DNA from: a virus
Reading direction: 5' to 3' (one strand)
Virus record (IMG/VR): IMGVR_UViG_3300036800_000168
Coordinates: 1-58,088 of that record
Length of the DNA stretch: 58,088 nt
Each line of letters begins with the position of its first letter. Position 1 is the first letter of the stretch. The translations under genes were made by a program, and so were the position numbers. Below the pieces are notes generated by a model that saw nothing but the letters and a program-made list of their open reading frames with translations, had not been told where the DNA came from and made no database searches. Below, piece by piece: positions 24,673-32,047 of the stretch.

Positions 24673-25856
24673 CACTGGCTCCTCGGGGGATCGATGCCGT
24701 TCTGGCGCATCCAGTCCTGGTCGCCGAGGTGGATGTCCTCGCCGTACTCGTCCTCCAGGTCCGGGTGCACGTGCTCCAGGGGAGCGTCGGCGTGCTCGTT
24801 CCGGTGCGTCTCTTCGATCACCCAGTCCGGGTCGTCAGGGGTGTCGATGAACCCGTGCCGATCCCTCATGTGATGCCGCAGGGCCTGCTCGGGCATGTCC
24901 TCGTGGTTATGCTCGACGCGCACGGCCGTTCTCCCGAAAGGGCGGCGGCGCCGGGACCCCTGGGCGGGACGCCACTCCGACGGGGCGGTGCCCGCGCCCG
25001 GTCCCCGGTGCCACTCGGGGGACTGGTAGCGGCTGCTCGGCTCGCCGAGGTCGCTGGTGGTGGCGCGCACGAAGTCGCGGGCAGGACCGCGCCCCAGGTG
25101 CGCCTCGGCCATCTTGCAGGCGTCGTCGCGGGTCCCCGAGTGGCCCAGGTCCATGAGGTGCACGTGCCGGGAGTGGGGCTCCGGCGGGCTGATCATCCCG
25201 TACCAGCCGGCCCCGTGGCGGCCGACGGTCACCTGGTGGCCGCTGCCGAGGGTGCGGTAGGGCAGCGGCGCGCCGTCGTCGGCGGTGACCCTCCGGCGTC
25301 CCTCGGCGCGGAGCACGGCCATCACCTTCGGGCTGGCGCCGGACGCCCGGACGGCGACGTGCCGCAGGAGCTGCTCCTCGGTGAGGGGCTGCCCTTCGAG
25401 GCCGTTGTACCGGCGCACGGCGATCCCGTGGAGGCCGGCCTTCTTCTTCGACTTCGGGGGCGGCCCGGCATCCTCGTCCTCGTCACCGTCTCCTGACGGC
25501 GGGGCGTCCTCGTCCGGCGGCGCGTCGCCTGCCCCGTCGTCTTCCCCGGGGGGCAGCCCGCCCTCGTCGTCCATCGGCATGCCGTCGGGACCGACCATGC
25601 CGGGGTCCACCAGTCCGCCGTCAGGCCCGACGTCCGAGGGAGCGCCCGGCCCCATGGGCATCTGCGGCATGCCGGGGAACGCGGGCTGTACCCGCACGAT
25701 GTAGTTCTGGCCGCAGAAGTAGCAGCCGATCGTGCCGTCGGAGCGGCCGACCACCTGGCCGGCGCCGCAGAACGGGCAGTGGCTGGTGACCAGCGGGTCG
25801 CCGGGGTCATGCGCTACCTTGCGGCCGACGCCGCGCGGCCGGGTCATCGTCGTCAT
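24669..25856 (-). CDS. Zinc-ribbon and four-histidine motif protein, 395 aa
   Basis: ATG 25856 after AGGAGG. N-terminal zinc ribbon CPFCG-x17-CYFCG (near residues 27-49), then a Pro/Gly/Asp-rich acidic linker, a basic PPKSKKK patch, and a helical region with LTEEQLLRHVAVRASGASPK. A middle domain has GSGHQVTVGRHGAGWYGMIS and SRHVHLMDLGHSGTRDDAC. The C-terminus carries LRHHMRDRH...THRNEH: His329, His334, His351 and His355 fit the four-His motif. Position upstream of portal suggests a virion or head-assembly link, but the zinc modules would also fit nucleic-acid binding. Confidence 0.65.
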   Translation of the reverse strand: MTTMTRPRGVGRKVAHDPGDPLVTSHCPFCGAGQVVGRSDGTIGCYFCGQNYIVRVQPAFPGMPQMPMGPGAPSDVGPDGGLVDPGMVGPDGMPMDDEGGLPPGEDDGAGDAPPDEDAPPSGDGDEDEDAGPPPKSKKKAGLHGIAVRRYNGLEGQPLTEEQLLRHVAVRASGASPKVMAVLRAEGRRRVTADDGAPLPYRTLGSGHQVTVGRHGAGWYGMISPPEPHSRHVHLMDLGHSGTRDDACKMAEAHLGRGPARDFVRATTSDLGEPSSRYQSPEWHRGPGAGTAPSEWRPAQGSRRRRPFGRTAVRVEHNHEDMPEQALRHHMRDRHGFIDTPDDPDWVIEETHRNEHADAPLEHVHPDLEDEYGEDIHLGDQDWMRQNGIDPPRSQW

Positions 25857-25880
25857 CAGGGGCCTCCTAGTACTTCCGCG

Positions 25881-26138
25881 TCAGAAAACCGCGCGAGTAC
25901 CGAACTCGTCGATGCCATAATCGGCGGCCCGCGCCTCGACGTCTGCCTTGCGGAGCTTGCGGGCGTTCCTGGCAGCGTCGCGGTACGCGTCGGCGACGAA
26001 CAGGAACCAGTCCGACAGCTCCTTCCTGGCCTCGGTGAAAGTGGCAAAGACCTCGCTGTCGTCCACCGGGTCGGTAGTGGGGAAGATGCTGCCGTGCTGG
26101 CCGTCGGCCGTGAACCCCCAGTTGACCTTCTCTGCCAT
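25881..26138 (-). CDS. Unknown helical protein, 85 aa
   Basis: First gene of the minus-strand operon running towards portal. ATG 26138. An N-terminal aromatic/Gly part is followed by a long charged helix (SDWFLFVADAYRDAARNARK...VEARAADYG). It is divergent from the leaderless plus gene at 26198; a copy of the shared 19-bp element lies between them and could serve both. A separate TAGAAT about 10 bases upstream of the start may be its own -10 box. Confidence 0.6.
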   Translation of the reverse strand: MAEKVNWGFTADGQHGSIFPTTDPVDDSEVFATFTEARKELSDWFLFVADAYRDAARNARKLRKADVEARAADYGIDEFGTRAVF

Positions 26139-26167
26139 GTGGCGATTCTACGCTTAGTCGGTAGTGG

Positions 26168-26190
26168 ATTACAGCTTTCCTTGATAAGAT
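26168..26190 (+). promoter_or_regulatory. Shared 19-bp element with promoter, copy 3 (divergent region)
   Basis: ATTACAGCTTTCCTTGATA spans 26168-26186 and TAAGAT (26185-26190) is the -10 box. Only seven bases separate TAAGAT from the ATG at 26198, so the transcript should start at or next to the A of ATG, a leaderless message. It lies between divergent genes; the minus-strand edge reads TGTAATCC. Confidence 0.8.
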
Positions 26191-26197
26191 CTGGGTC

Positions 26198-26509
26198 ATG
26201 GAAACTACCGACCAAGCCGGGACCGCCATCGAGGCCGACGCCCGGGTCCTGGAGGCCGCAGCGGACGTCCTGAAGCGCCGCTTCGGCATGCTGACCGCAG
26301 GGGACCTGATCTCCGGGCTCACCGGGGCCGCCGTGAGCATCCGCGCCCGGGGCGGGATCATCAAGCCGGTCATCCCGGGGACGACCGGGAGCAACAAGCC
26401 CCGGCTCCGCCGGCTGAATGAGCCGCGCAACGGCACCCTGGAGCGGAAGCTCGACGAGCCATGGAACGACGAGCCGGGCCACGGCTACCACGAGGCAGGA
26501 AACCACTAA
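26198..26509 (+). CDS. First gene of accessory operon A, 103 aa, predicted leaderless
   Basis: ATG 26198 lies seven bases after a TAAGAT -10 box and has no ribosome site. The N-terminal half is an Ala-rich helix (AIEADARVLEAAADVLKRRF); the middle is a Gly/Ile-rich turn region; the C-terminus is polar and His-containing. No family recognised. Its stop overlaps the next ATG (TAATG). Confidence 0.6.
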   Translation: METTDQAGTAIEADARVLEAAADVLKRRFGMLTAGDLISGLTGAAVSIRARGGIIKPVIPGTTGSNKPRLRRLNEPRNGTLERKLDEPWNDEPGHGYHEAGNH

Positions 26510-26983
26510 ATGAGGATGCTAGACAGCCTGACGCCAGCCGAGATCAAGGCGGCCATTCCGATGGTGTTCCCGGAGGACGGGCACGCCGAGTCCCACCATC
26601 TCCTGGATGCCGTAGCGGAGAAGCTCGACTCCAGCCGGAACGCTACCCCTGGCGGCTTCCAGCACACCCGGGACCTCGAACGCTACTTCGCCCGGGTGAA
26701 GCGGGCGCTCGACGCCCTCGCCGCCGAGGGGACCCTGATCCGGGTCGGATCGAAGGAGCGTCCCCCGGACGGCACCAGCCCCGGCAGCGTGCACTACTAC
26801 ACCCCGGAGGCGTTTGCCGCCGCGAAGGCCAGGAGCGAGCAGCGCGAGGCCGGGGCCCTGACGGAGAAGGTGCGCTGGGAGCGGATCGCCGTGCGGCTGC
26901 TCGCGGCGGACGTCACGCTGCGCAGGGACGGCTCCCTGTCCGCCGAGTCCTGGGAGCGCCTGCTGGAGGTGACCGGGCTGTGA
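26510..26983 (+). CDS. Probable winged-helix-type protein, 157 aa
   Basis: ATG 26510 overlaps the previous stop. The region HHLLDAVAEKLDSSRNATPG with YFARVKRALDALAAEGTLIR has the helix-turn-helix then wing rhythm of small winged-helix DNA-binding domains, followed by a short hairpin (GSVHYYTPEAF) and a charged helical tail. It could be a regulator of the accessory operons, but the assignment is from pattern only. Confidence 0.55.
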   Translation: MRMLDSLTPAEIKAAIPMVFPEDGHAESHHLLDAVAEKLDSSRNATPGGFQHTRDLERYFARVKRALDALAAEGTLIRVGSKERPPDGTSPGSVHYYTPEAFAAAKARSEQREAGALTEKVRWERIAVRLLAADVTLRRDGSLSAESWERLLEVTGL

Positions 26984-27300
26984 CGACCGAAGAGGATGCG
27001 CTCCCTCCTGTCACAGAGGAACTGCTGAGGGGAATGGAGTGGCGCTACGCCGTCCCCCGGTGCTGCCGGGTGTGCGGTGCCGCGCTCCAGGTGTCGGACT
27101 CGCGCGGCATGAAGATGACCTGCACGTCCGACGCCGCCTCCCCGCTGCGGGGCAAGCACGAGGCTGCCGGCGCTACCTGGAAGCAAGCCATGGACCACTG
27201 GCAGGACTCCACCCTTTACGACCCGCCCGAGGGAGACCTTCGCGTCCTCGCGCTGGTCGCCGAGGTGCGGCGGCTCCGGAAGGAGGAAGCAGGCAAGTGA
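26980..27300 (+). CDS. Cysteine-containing unknown protein, 106 aa
   Basis: GTG 26980 overlaps the previous stop (GTGA). Near residue 28 CCRVCGAALQVSDSRGMKMT precedes a third cysteine (TC), a small metal-site pattern; the C-terminus is helical and basic. This looks like the single-zinc-ribbon proteins common in actinophage accessory regions (substrate unknown). Confidence 0.6.
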   Translation: MTTEEDALPPVTEELLRGMEWRYAVPRCCRVCGAALQVSDSRGMKMTCTSDAASPLRGKHEAAGATWKQAMDHWQDSTLYDPPEGDLRVLALVAEVRRLRKEEAGK

Positions 27301-27908
27301 AGGTAGCAGACGCGCGCCGCATGCTGGAGGCAGCAGGCGGCATCGCAGGCCTCGAAAAGCTTCTCGAAGTCCCGCTCAGCAGCTTCCACCACGGATGTCA
27401 CGCGGGGTCCCTGCTCGTGCTCCGCACCGGGGTCTTCGGTCCTGGCCGGGTTGCCCGGGGGTTCGCCGACGGCGTCAGGGGCCAGCACTCCTGGATCGTC
27501 CTCGGCGGCAGCCCGTACGACACCGACGCGGTGATCGCCGACCCCACGCTGTGGAGCTACCAGGGCGCCGAGCCGTACATCCACTTCGCCCGGAACTCGA
27601 TGCGGACCCACGTCCCGCACGGGACAGGGAGCATCTGGGCGACCGGCGCGCCGCCTGAGCCCCAGGGCAAGACCATCGCGCTGGACTGGCAGGACCCCCC
27701 GTCCGGGGCGGCGCAGGCGTTCCTAGAGGTCTGCGGACCGCTGGACCTGCGGGGGTGGATGTTCCTCGCCAACTCCCCCGTCATCGGGTGGCCGGCCGGG
27801 GAGATCCTCTCCGCCGTCGCCGACACTCCGGGACTGGGCCAGTCGCTGATCCCGATCGACATCCTCGGCATGGTCACCGACCGCAACCCGAAGGGACTGT
27901 ACTGGTGA
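27297..27908 (+). CDS. Transglutaminase-like cysteine-protease-fold protein, 203 aa
   Basis: GTG 27297 overlaps the previous stop. The order Cys-His-Asp is seen as GCHAGSLLVLRTG (Cys near residue 38), QHSWIVLG (His near 65) and ADPTLWSY (Asp near 81), with ARGFADGVRG between. In transglutaminase-like enzymes the same order (C...R-x-V-x-G...H-x-W...D-P-T) forms the triad. It could cleave or crosslink a host protein. No signal peptide is seen, so it would act in the cytoplasm. The motif spacing is plausible but shorter than in classical enzymes, so the call is tentative. Confidence 0.45.
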   Translation: MKVADARRMLEAAGGIAGLEKLLEVPLSSFHHGCHAGSLLVLRTGVFGPGRVARGFADGVRGQHSWIVLGGSPYDTDAVIADPTLWSYQGAEPYIHFARNSMRTHVPHGTGSIWATGAPPEPQGKTIALDWQDPPSGAAQAFLEVCGPLDLRGWMFLANSPVIGWPAGEILSAVADTPGLGQSLIPIDILGMVTDRNPKGLYW

Positions 27909-28048
27909 GCCGGTGGGACACGACCATCAGCGCCGCCGCCTGGAACGACCTGGTGGCGCGCTACCGGGACGTCGGCGGCGAGAAGGCCAGCGACTTCGAG
28001 CTGGCGGAGCTGCTCCGGCAGAAGGTAACGGAGGTGGAAGGCGAGTGA
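27905..28048 (+). CDS. Small unknown protein, 47 aa
   Basis: GTG 27905 overlaps the previous stop (GTGA), and its own stop overlaps the next GTG. The short chain is helical and charged (SAAAWNDLVARYRDVGGEKA). The tight overlaps on both sides are the main evidence for a real gene. Confidence 0.5.
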   Translation: MSRWDTTISAAAWNDLVARYRDVGGEKASDFELAELLRQKVTEVEGE

Positions 28049-28194
28049 AGCACGCGTGCGTTAGCTGCGGCAAGCCCGGCGGTGACCCGCGCAACGGGGG
28101 GCTCTGCCCGTCCTGCCAGGTGTTTACCCGGCCGAGGAGCCTGGGCAGGCGGACCTACCTGCTGCCCATGCTGGCGGAGCGGAAGGGAACGTGA
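28045..28194 (+). CDS. Small zinc-ribbon protein, 49 aa
   Basis: GTG 28045. CVSCGKPGGDPRNGGLCPSC places two CxxC pairs 12 residues apart, a classic one-zinc ribbon, followed by a basic tail. Probably a nucleic-acid- or protein-binding adapter; no partner is evident. Confidence 0.6.
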   Translation: MKHACVSCGKPGGDPRNGGLCPSCQVFTRPRSLGRRTYLLPMLAERKGT

Positions 28195-28640
28195 GCGGCG
28201 CCCCTCTCAACTACACCACGGCCGTCGCAGCGGACAATACCGCGCACGAGTGCCTGGTGATCCTCGGGAAGTACGGCGCGAGGCGGGCCGGGCTCGCCTA
28301 CGGGAAGGACCGGGTGCCGATGGGCATCACCTTCGTCCTGGGCACCCGGTGGGGCGAGCGCGGCTACGAGATCGCCATCGACTTCGACGGCACGCGCGGG
28401 GTCCTGGAGCGCGCCTACAAGGACCGGAAGGTCGAGCGGCGCCACACCGAGCACGCCCACGCGCAGAGGGTCGCCTGGCGGGTGCTGAAGATGTGGCTGG
28501 AGTCGAGCCTCGCCATGGTCGAGGCTGGCCTGGCGGAGCCGGAGAAGGCCCTGTTCCCCTACATGCTCCTCGCCCCGGAGCACACCCTGTTCGACGAGTA
28601 CGACCAGCAGCAGCCCTCCATCACGGCAGGCGAGCGGTGA
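28191..28640 (+). CDS. Phage protein of unknown function, 149 aa
   Basis: GTG 28191 overlaps the previous stop. The protein has an alpha/beta N-terminal part with VPMGITFVLGTRWGERGYEI and a helical C-terminal part (AWRVLKMWLESSLAMVEAGL then EKALFPYMLL). Proteins with this ending are frequent in phages of soil bacteria, but their function is not known to me. Confidence 0.65.
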   Translation: MSGAPLNYTTAVAADNTAHECLVILGKYGARRAGLAYGKDRVPMGITFVLGTRWGERGYEIAIDFDGTRGVLERAYKDRKVERRHTEHAHAQRVAWRVLKMWLESSLAMVEAGLAEPEKALFPYMLLAPEHTLFDEYDQQQPSITAGER

Positions 28641-28963
28641 GCGGCGAGCAGGAGCAGTCGTACCTGCCCCGGGGCGGCGGCCTGCCGCGCCTGCTCAGCG
28701 AGCAGTGCGCGACGTGCGTCCTGCGGCCGGGTAACCCGATGGACCTGCGCCCCGGGCGGCTGCGGCAGATGATCCAGGCCGGGGTGCAGGGCCAGGGATT
28801 CGCCTGCCACGACACCCTCACCTACGGGCCGCACCCGGACTTCGGACCGGCGCTGTGCCGTGGCTTCTACGATCACTACGGTCACGCGACCAACCTGATC
28901 CGGATCTACGAGCGGCTCGGCGGGTTCGACGAGGTTGACCCGCCCGGCAAGGAGGACGAGTGA
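28637..28963 (+). CDS. Four-cysteine metal-site protein, 108 aa
   Basis: GTG 28637 overlaps the previous stop. CATCVLRPGNPMDLRPGRL, then FACHDTL and LCRGFYDHYG give the order CxxC...C...C with a short aromatic tail. This pattern recurs in actinophage proteins and could hold zinc or an iron-sulfur cluster. Function unknown. Confidence 0.65.
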   Translation: MSGEQEQSYLPRGGGLPRLLSEQCATCVLRPGNPMDLRPGRLRQMIQAGVQGQGFACHDTLTYGPHPDFGPALCRGFYDHYGHATNLIRIYERLGGFDEVDPPGKEDE

Positions 28964-29208
28964 CGCTCGAAGAAGCCCGCGAGCATACCGGGGAGAAGGT
29001 CGTCTACTCGACGCGCCCCGGCGAGGCAGACGAAGGTCTCATCGACTCCGTGAGCGACAGGTACGTGTTCGTCTGCTACGGCCGGCATAACCCCCGGGCA
29101 ACGTATGCGCACAACCTGACCCTGATGCGGGGCAGAAGCCTGGCGGAGCACATCCGGCTGGGCATGGAAGAAGCCGGGTTCGGCCTAGCGACCGAGGAGG
29201 ACGAGTGA
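28960..29208 (+). CDS. Small beta-barrel-like unknown protein, 82 aa
   Basis: GTG 28960 overlaps the previous stop. The pattern GEKVVYSTRPGEADEGLIDS then YVFVCYGRHNPRATY reads as a small beta-barrel of the kind that binds nucleic acid or protein tails, ending in an acidic helix. No family assigned. Confidence 0.55.
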   Translation: MTLEEAREHTGEKVVYSTRPGEADEGLIDSVSDRYVFVCYGRHNPRATYAHNLTLMRGRSLAEHIRLGMEEAGFGLATEEDE

Positions 29209-29501
29209 CAACCGGAAAGCCCCCGTGCCCGACCGCAGAAGACGCCCTGACCCAGGCCATGGTCGCCGCAGTCGAGACGGTCCGCGACGGCTGGCTGTCC
29301 GAGGCGGACTTCGGCCAGTTCTCCGACGTGAACGCCGGCTGGTACTGGACACTGAAGATCACCCGGGAAGTTACCTCCGAGCACCCGAACCTGCGGCCCG
29401 GGGACGACACCCTGGCACGGCGCACCCGGGTCGTCATCGAGTCGTGGCAGCGCCGCGTCGCCTACTACCGGCAGGACTTCACCCCGGCGGACGACCAGTG
29501 A
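29205..29501 (+). CDS. Unknown helical protein, 98 aa
   Basis: GTG 29205 overlaps the previous stop. The chain is mostly helical with aromatic residues (GQFSDVNAGWYWTLKITREV) and a charged C-terminal helix (VVIESWQRRVAYYRQDF). No cysteine, signal or membrane segment. Function unknown. Confidence 0.55.
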   Translation: MTTGKPPCPTAEDALTQAMVAAVETVRDGWLSEADFGQFSDVNAGWYWTLKITREVTSEHPNLRPGDDTLARRTRVVIESWQRRVAYYRQDFTPADDQ

Positions 29502-29896
29502 GCGCGCGAGCAGCTAAGGACGATCCCTGGGAGGACATGACGCCGCTCCAGGCGCTCGTCACCGAGGTCCTGGTGGCGCGGCTGCGCCTCGGGGAGCAGT
29601 CCTGGCCGTTCCCGGTGCGGTGCCGCCAAGCCCTGGAGGCCCTGATGGAGCAAGGGCTGCTGACCTACGACCGGGGGTTCCAGCCCCGGACCCTCCAGGC
29701 GCGGCTGACGGACGAGGGACGCCGGAAGCTGATGTCCGGCCCGTACACGTCGCCGCTCACCCGGCTGGCTGAGGAGGCTATGTTCCTCCGCCAGAACGGC
29801 GAGCGCCCGCCGGGCGGAGTGGAGAACTGGCGCGACTGGGACGCCAGGGCGGAAGCGCTCCTGCGCAGTACCCTGCCGCCGGAGGAGACCAGGTGA
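29498..29896 (+). CDS. Possible winged-helix protein, 132 aa
   Basis: GTG 29498 overlaps the previous stop. MTPLQALVTEVLVARLRLG followed by RCRQALEALMEQGLLTYDRG and a beta-like LQARLTDEGRRKLM resembles a helix-turn-helix plus wing. The C-terminal helical part is charged. A DNA-binding role is possible but weakly supported. Confidence 0.5.
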   Translation: MSARAAKDDPWEDMTPLQALVTEVLVARLRLGEQSWPFPVRCRQALEALMEQGLLTYDRGFQPRTLQARLTDEGRRKLMSGPYTSPLTRLAEEAMFLRQNGERPPGGVENWRDWDARAEALLRSTLPPEETR

Positions 29897-30054
29897 AGGT
29901 CCGCAAGCAGGACGTCCCCATCACGCGCGTCTACGAGATCGACTGCAAGGTCTGCCAGGAGGCTGTTTACCCGGACGACCGGGTGACCGACCCGGAAGAG
30001 GCCCGCCGGGTGAGGGACGCTCACATAGCCGAGCACGAGCGGGGAGAGCTGTGA
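29893..30054 (+). CDS. Small Cys/His protein, 53 aa
   Basis: GTG 29893 overlaps both neighbours' codons (GTGA at each side). YEIDCKVCQEAVYPDD then ARRVRDAHIAEHERGE gives CxxC-x25-H-x3-H, the ligand order of a small C2H2-type zinc module. Probably a zinc-binding adapter. Confidence 0.6.
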   Translation: MKVRKQDVPITRVYEIDCKVCQEAVYPDDRVTDPEEARRVRDAHIAEHERGEL

Positions 30055-30902
30055 AGCGGGCGCTGGTCGGCTGCGAGTGCTCCGGGCAGGTACGGGACGC
30101 GCTGATCGCCACCGGCTACTGGGACGAGGTGTGGTCGGCGGACATCCAGCCGAGCGAGACCCCGGCCCGGACGTTCATCGCGGCGGAAAACCGCTGGGAG
30201 ATCCCCGACGGGCAGTTCACCGAGGCGCGTCACTACCTGGGCGACGTCCGAGACCTGTTCAGGATCACGAGTCCTGTTAACCGAATCCGGGGTTATGAGA
30301 TCTTGCACCGGCACGCGGGCAACATCGGCGGGCCGTGGCAGGACCTGTGGGATGCGGCGTTCCTGTTTCCGCCGTGCACGCACCTGTCCCTGGCCGGGGC
30401 GGTGTGGTGGAAGGAGAAGCGGAAGCCCCGCTACGACGAGAACTTCGAGGAGACCTGGTCAGTCCAGGACGAGGCCGCCAGCTTCTTCATGGAGATGGTG
30501 CACGCCCCCGCGCCTCTGGTGGCGGTGGAGAACCCGCGCGGCGACATGACCCGCCGCTACCGGCCGCCGGACCAGTACGTGCAGCCGCACATGTTCGGCG
30601 ACCCGCTGGTCAAGGCGACCGGGCTATGGCTGAGGGGCCTGCCCCTCCTGTACGCCGACGACCCGGTCGAGCCCCTCCCGGGCGGCCGGGTGGCGACCGG
30701 CGGCGGGAGCTGGCGCACCGACCAGAAGCACGGCAGGGGCGCGAACAACGGCCACGAGGACGCTAAGGGCCGCGTCAACCGGCAGCGTGAGCGCAACCGG
30801 ACCTTGCCGGGGCTGGCGAGGGCCATGGCATCACAGTGGACAAGGTTCGTCGAAGAGCAGGAAGGGGCACGCGATGGCGCTGCGGCGCATGGGAGCGGAT
30901 GA
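30051..30902 (+). CDS. C5-cytosine methyltransferase-like protein, 283 aa
   Basis: GTG 30051. An SAM-binding start is seen in LVGCECSGQVRDA (residues 5-17), similar to the FxGxGG loop of cytosine methylases. FLFPPCTHLS (105-114) carries the PC dipeptide with the candidate catalytic Cys109, and LVAVENPRGDM (156-166) resembles the ENP/ENV motif. MFGDPLVKATGLWLRGLP is a stretch common to phage proteins of this group. The variable target-recognition region is short or absent, so DNA specificity and activity are uncertain. Possible roles are protecting phage DNA from host restriction or base modification. It is the largest gene of operon A. Confidence 0.65.
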   Translation: MKRALVGCECSGQVRDALIATGYWDEVWSADIQPSETPARTFIAAENRWEIPDGQFTEARHYLGDVRDLFRITSPVNRIRGYEILHRHAGNIGGPWQDLWDAAFLFPPCTHLSLAGAVWWKEKRKPRYDENFEETWSVQDEAASFFMEMVHAPAPLVAVENPRGDMTRRYRPPDQYVQPHMFGDPLVKATGLWLRGLPLLYADDPVEPLPGGRVATGGGSWRTDQKHGRGANNGHEDAKGRVNRQRERNRTLPGLARAMASQWTRFVEEQEGARDGAAAHGSG

Positions 30903-31152
30903 GCCGCTGTACGCCGGGATGCCGGTCGTGATCTCCTCGGGCTGCTGCGAGACGGCCGTCTTCGCGGACAGGTCGGCCTCCCCTGCCAGGGTCCGGTGCA
31001 CTGAGTGCCTCCGGGAGTGCGAGCCGGTCCGCTACCAGGTGACGGAGGACCTGTCAGCCTGCTGCAAGGCCCCGGTCACCGTGGAGGGCAGGACGACGCG
31101 GTACTGGAAGTGCTCAGGCTGCGGGCAGGCGTGTGACCTAACGGCTTCCTGA
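30874..31152 (+). CDS. Multi-cysteine zinc-binding-like protein, 92 aa
   Basis: ATG 30874 is preferred because GGAAGGGG lies ~7 bases upstream; it overlaps the end of the methylase gene by 29 bases. The order SGCCETA, RCTECLREC, SACCKAP and KCSGCGQAC provides ligands for two zinc ions. Last gene of operon A; the next promoter element starts at its stop codon. Confidence 0.6.
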   Translation: MALRRMGADEPLYAGMPVVISSGCCETAVFADRSASPARVRCTECLRECEPVRYQVTEDLSACCKAPVTVEGRTTRYWKCSGCGQACDLTAS

Positions 31153-31174
31153 ATACAACTTTTATTGATAAAGT
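31152..31174 (+). promoter_or_regulatory. Shared 19-bp element with promoter, copy 4
   Basis: AATACAACTTTTATTGATA spans 31152-31170, with TAAAGT (31169-31174) as -10 box. The ATG at 31181 is six bases further on, so a leaderless transcript is predicted. The element overlaps the stop codon of the preceding gene, leaving no room for a separate terminator. Confidence 0.75.
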
Positions 31175-31180
31175 CATGTC

Positions 31181-31468
31181 ATGCCAAGAAGAGAGCCCAG
31201 GAAGGGCACCGAGGCGACCGGGGTCATCGACCTGACCGGGGGCGACACCCCGTTCCGCTACGCCGAGATCCTCACCGACGCCGGCGTCATCCGGGTGAAC
31301 GCCGGGCTCGTGACCACCTACAAGCCGCACCTGTCCAGCGTCGTCATCGAGATCGAGGTGAACACCCCCTACCGCAGGAGCAGGTCCGGCGAGGGCAACT
31401 GGTGGGTCAGTGAGGTCAAGGGCACCGCCAGCCGCCCCGAGGTCAGGATCACCAGGAAGAGCCGGTGA
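31181..31468 (+). CDS. First gene of operon B, predicted leaderless, 95 aa
   Basis: ATG 31181 is placed at the predicted first transcribed base. The N-terminus is basic (PRREPRKG), followed by an all-beta chain (FRYAEILTDAGVIRVNAG, VVIEIEV) and a basic C-terminus. A small beta-sandwich that binds nucleic acid is plausible. Its stop overlaps the next GTG. Confidence 0.6.
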   Translation: MPRREPRKGTEATGVIDLTGGDTPFRYAEILTDAGVIRVNAGLVTTYKPHLSSVVIEIEVNTPYRRSRSGEGNWWVSEVKGTASRPEVRITRKSR

Positions 31469-31712
31469 ACGAGCCGTCTGTCAGGATCACCACGGGCGAG
31501 ACCGTCACCGTCGGCGGCGTCCCCGTCACCGTGGAGGTAGACGACGGGGAGCTGGTCATCCGGGTCGGCCGGTGCGACTCCTCGGCCGAGGGAGCGCCGG
31601 CCCTCAGCTACTGGCTCGGCCGGCTCCACGGGAACGTCACCGACGGGTGGCGGGCAAGGATCCCGGCGGCACCCAGCAGGAGCGGTTCAACCTGTACGCG
31701 AAGGAGGACTGA
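31465..31712 (+). CDS. Small beta protein with an apparent internal frame shift
   Basis: GTG 31465 opens a well-behaved frame (MNEPSVRITTGETVTVGG ... ALSYWLGRLHGN) up to about 31640. After that the coding signal (G/C third positions) moves to another frame that ends QQERFNLYAKED at TGA 31710-31712, just before a good ribosome site for the next gene. The original frame instead runs without a stop into the next gene, with atypical codons in between. So either one or two bases are lost/gained near 31635-31660 or ribosomes shift there. The natural product is probably ~82 residues. Function unknown. Confidence 0.5.
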
Positions 31713-31713
31713 G

Positions 31714-32046
31714 ATGACGCCCGAGCAGAAGGCCCTGTTCCACGCAGCGGTCACCGACGCGATCACCGCGAAGGGCACCCCGGCGGAGGATAACCCGGGC
31801 CGTTACGGCTGGATCGCCGGCGACTACGCGGAACTGCGCATCCACATGGCCGGGTGCAGGCCCGCCTACGAGGCGTGCACGTGGGAGGACGCGACCTGGT
31901 CCGAGTTCGTCTCCACCTTCGACCCGGACGAGCGGTGTACCGGGCTCGACGCGGTCGTCTCCTGCAAGTGCGGCACCGTGCAGGGGCGCACCTGGCGCTA
32001 CACGGGCGGCTACGCGGAGCTGATCCGCGAGATCACGGGCGGCTGA
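31714..32046 (+). CDS. Unknown protein, 110 aa
   Basis: ATG 31714 has AAGGAGGA 5 bases upstream. The chain opens with a helix (PEQKALFHAAVTDAITAKG), has several cysteines (GCRPAYEACTW; CTGLDAVVSCKCG) and ends in a beta/aromatic part (TWRYTGGYAELI). Although in frame with the 31465 frame, the ribosome site and codon pattern mark it as a separate gene. Confidence 0.65.
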   Translation: MTPEQKALFHAAVTDAITAKGTPAEDNPGRYGWIAGDYAELRIHMAGCRPAYEACTWEDATWSEFVSTFDPDERCTGLDAVVSCKCGTVQGRTWRYTGGYAELIREITGG

Positions 32047-32047
32047 G

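Noticed and set aside
31465-32046. A single fused 193-residue protein
   Set aside because: Codon pattern moves to another frame before 31712 and a good ribosome site marks ATG 31714, so two genes with a frame break fit better.
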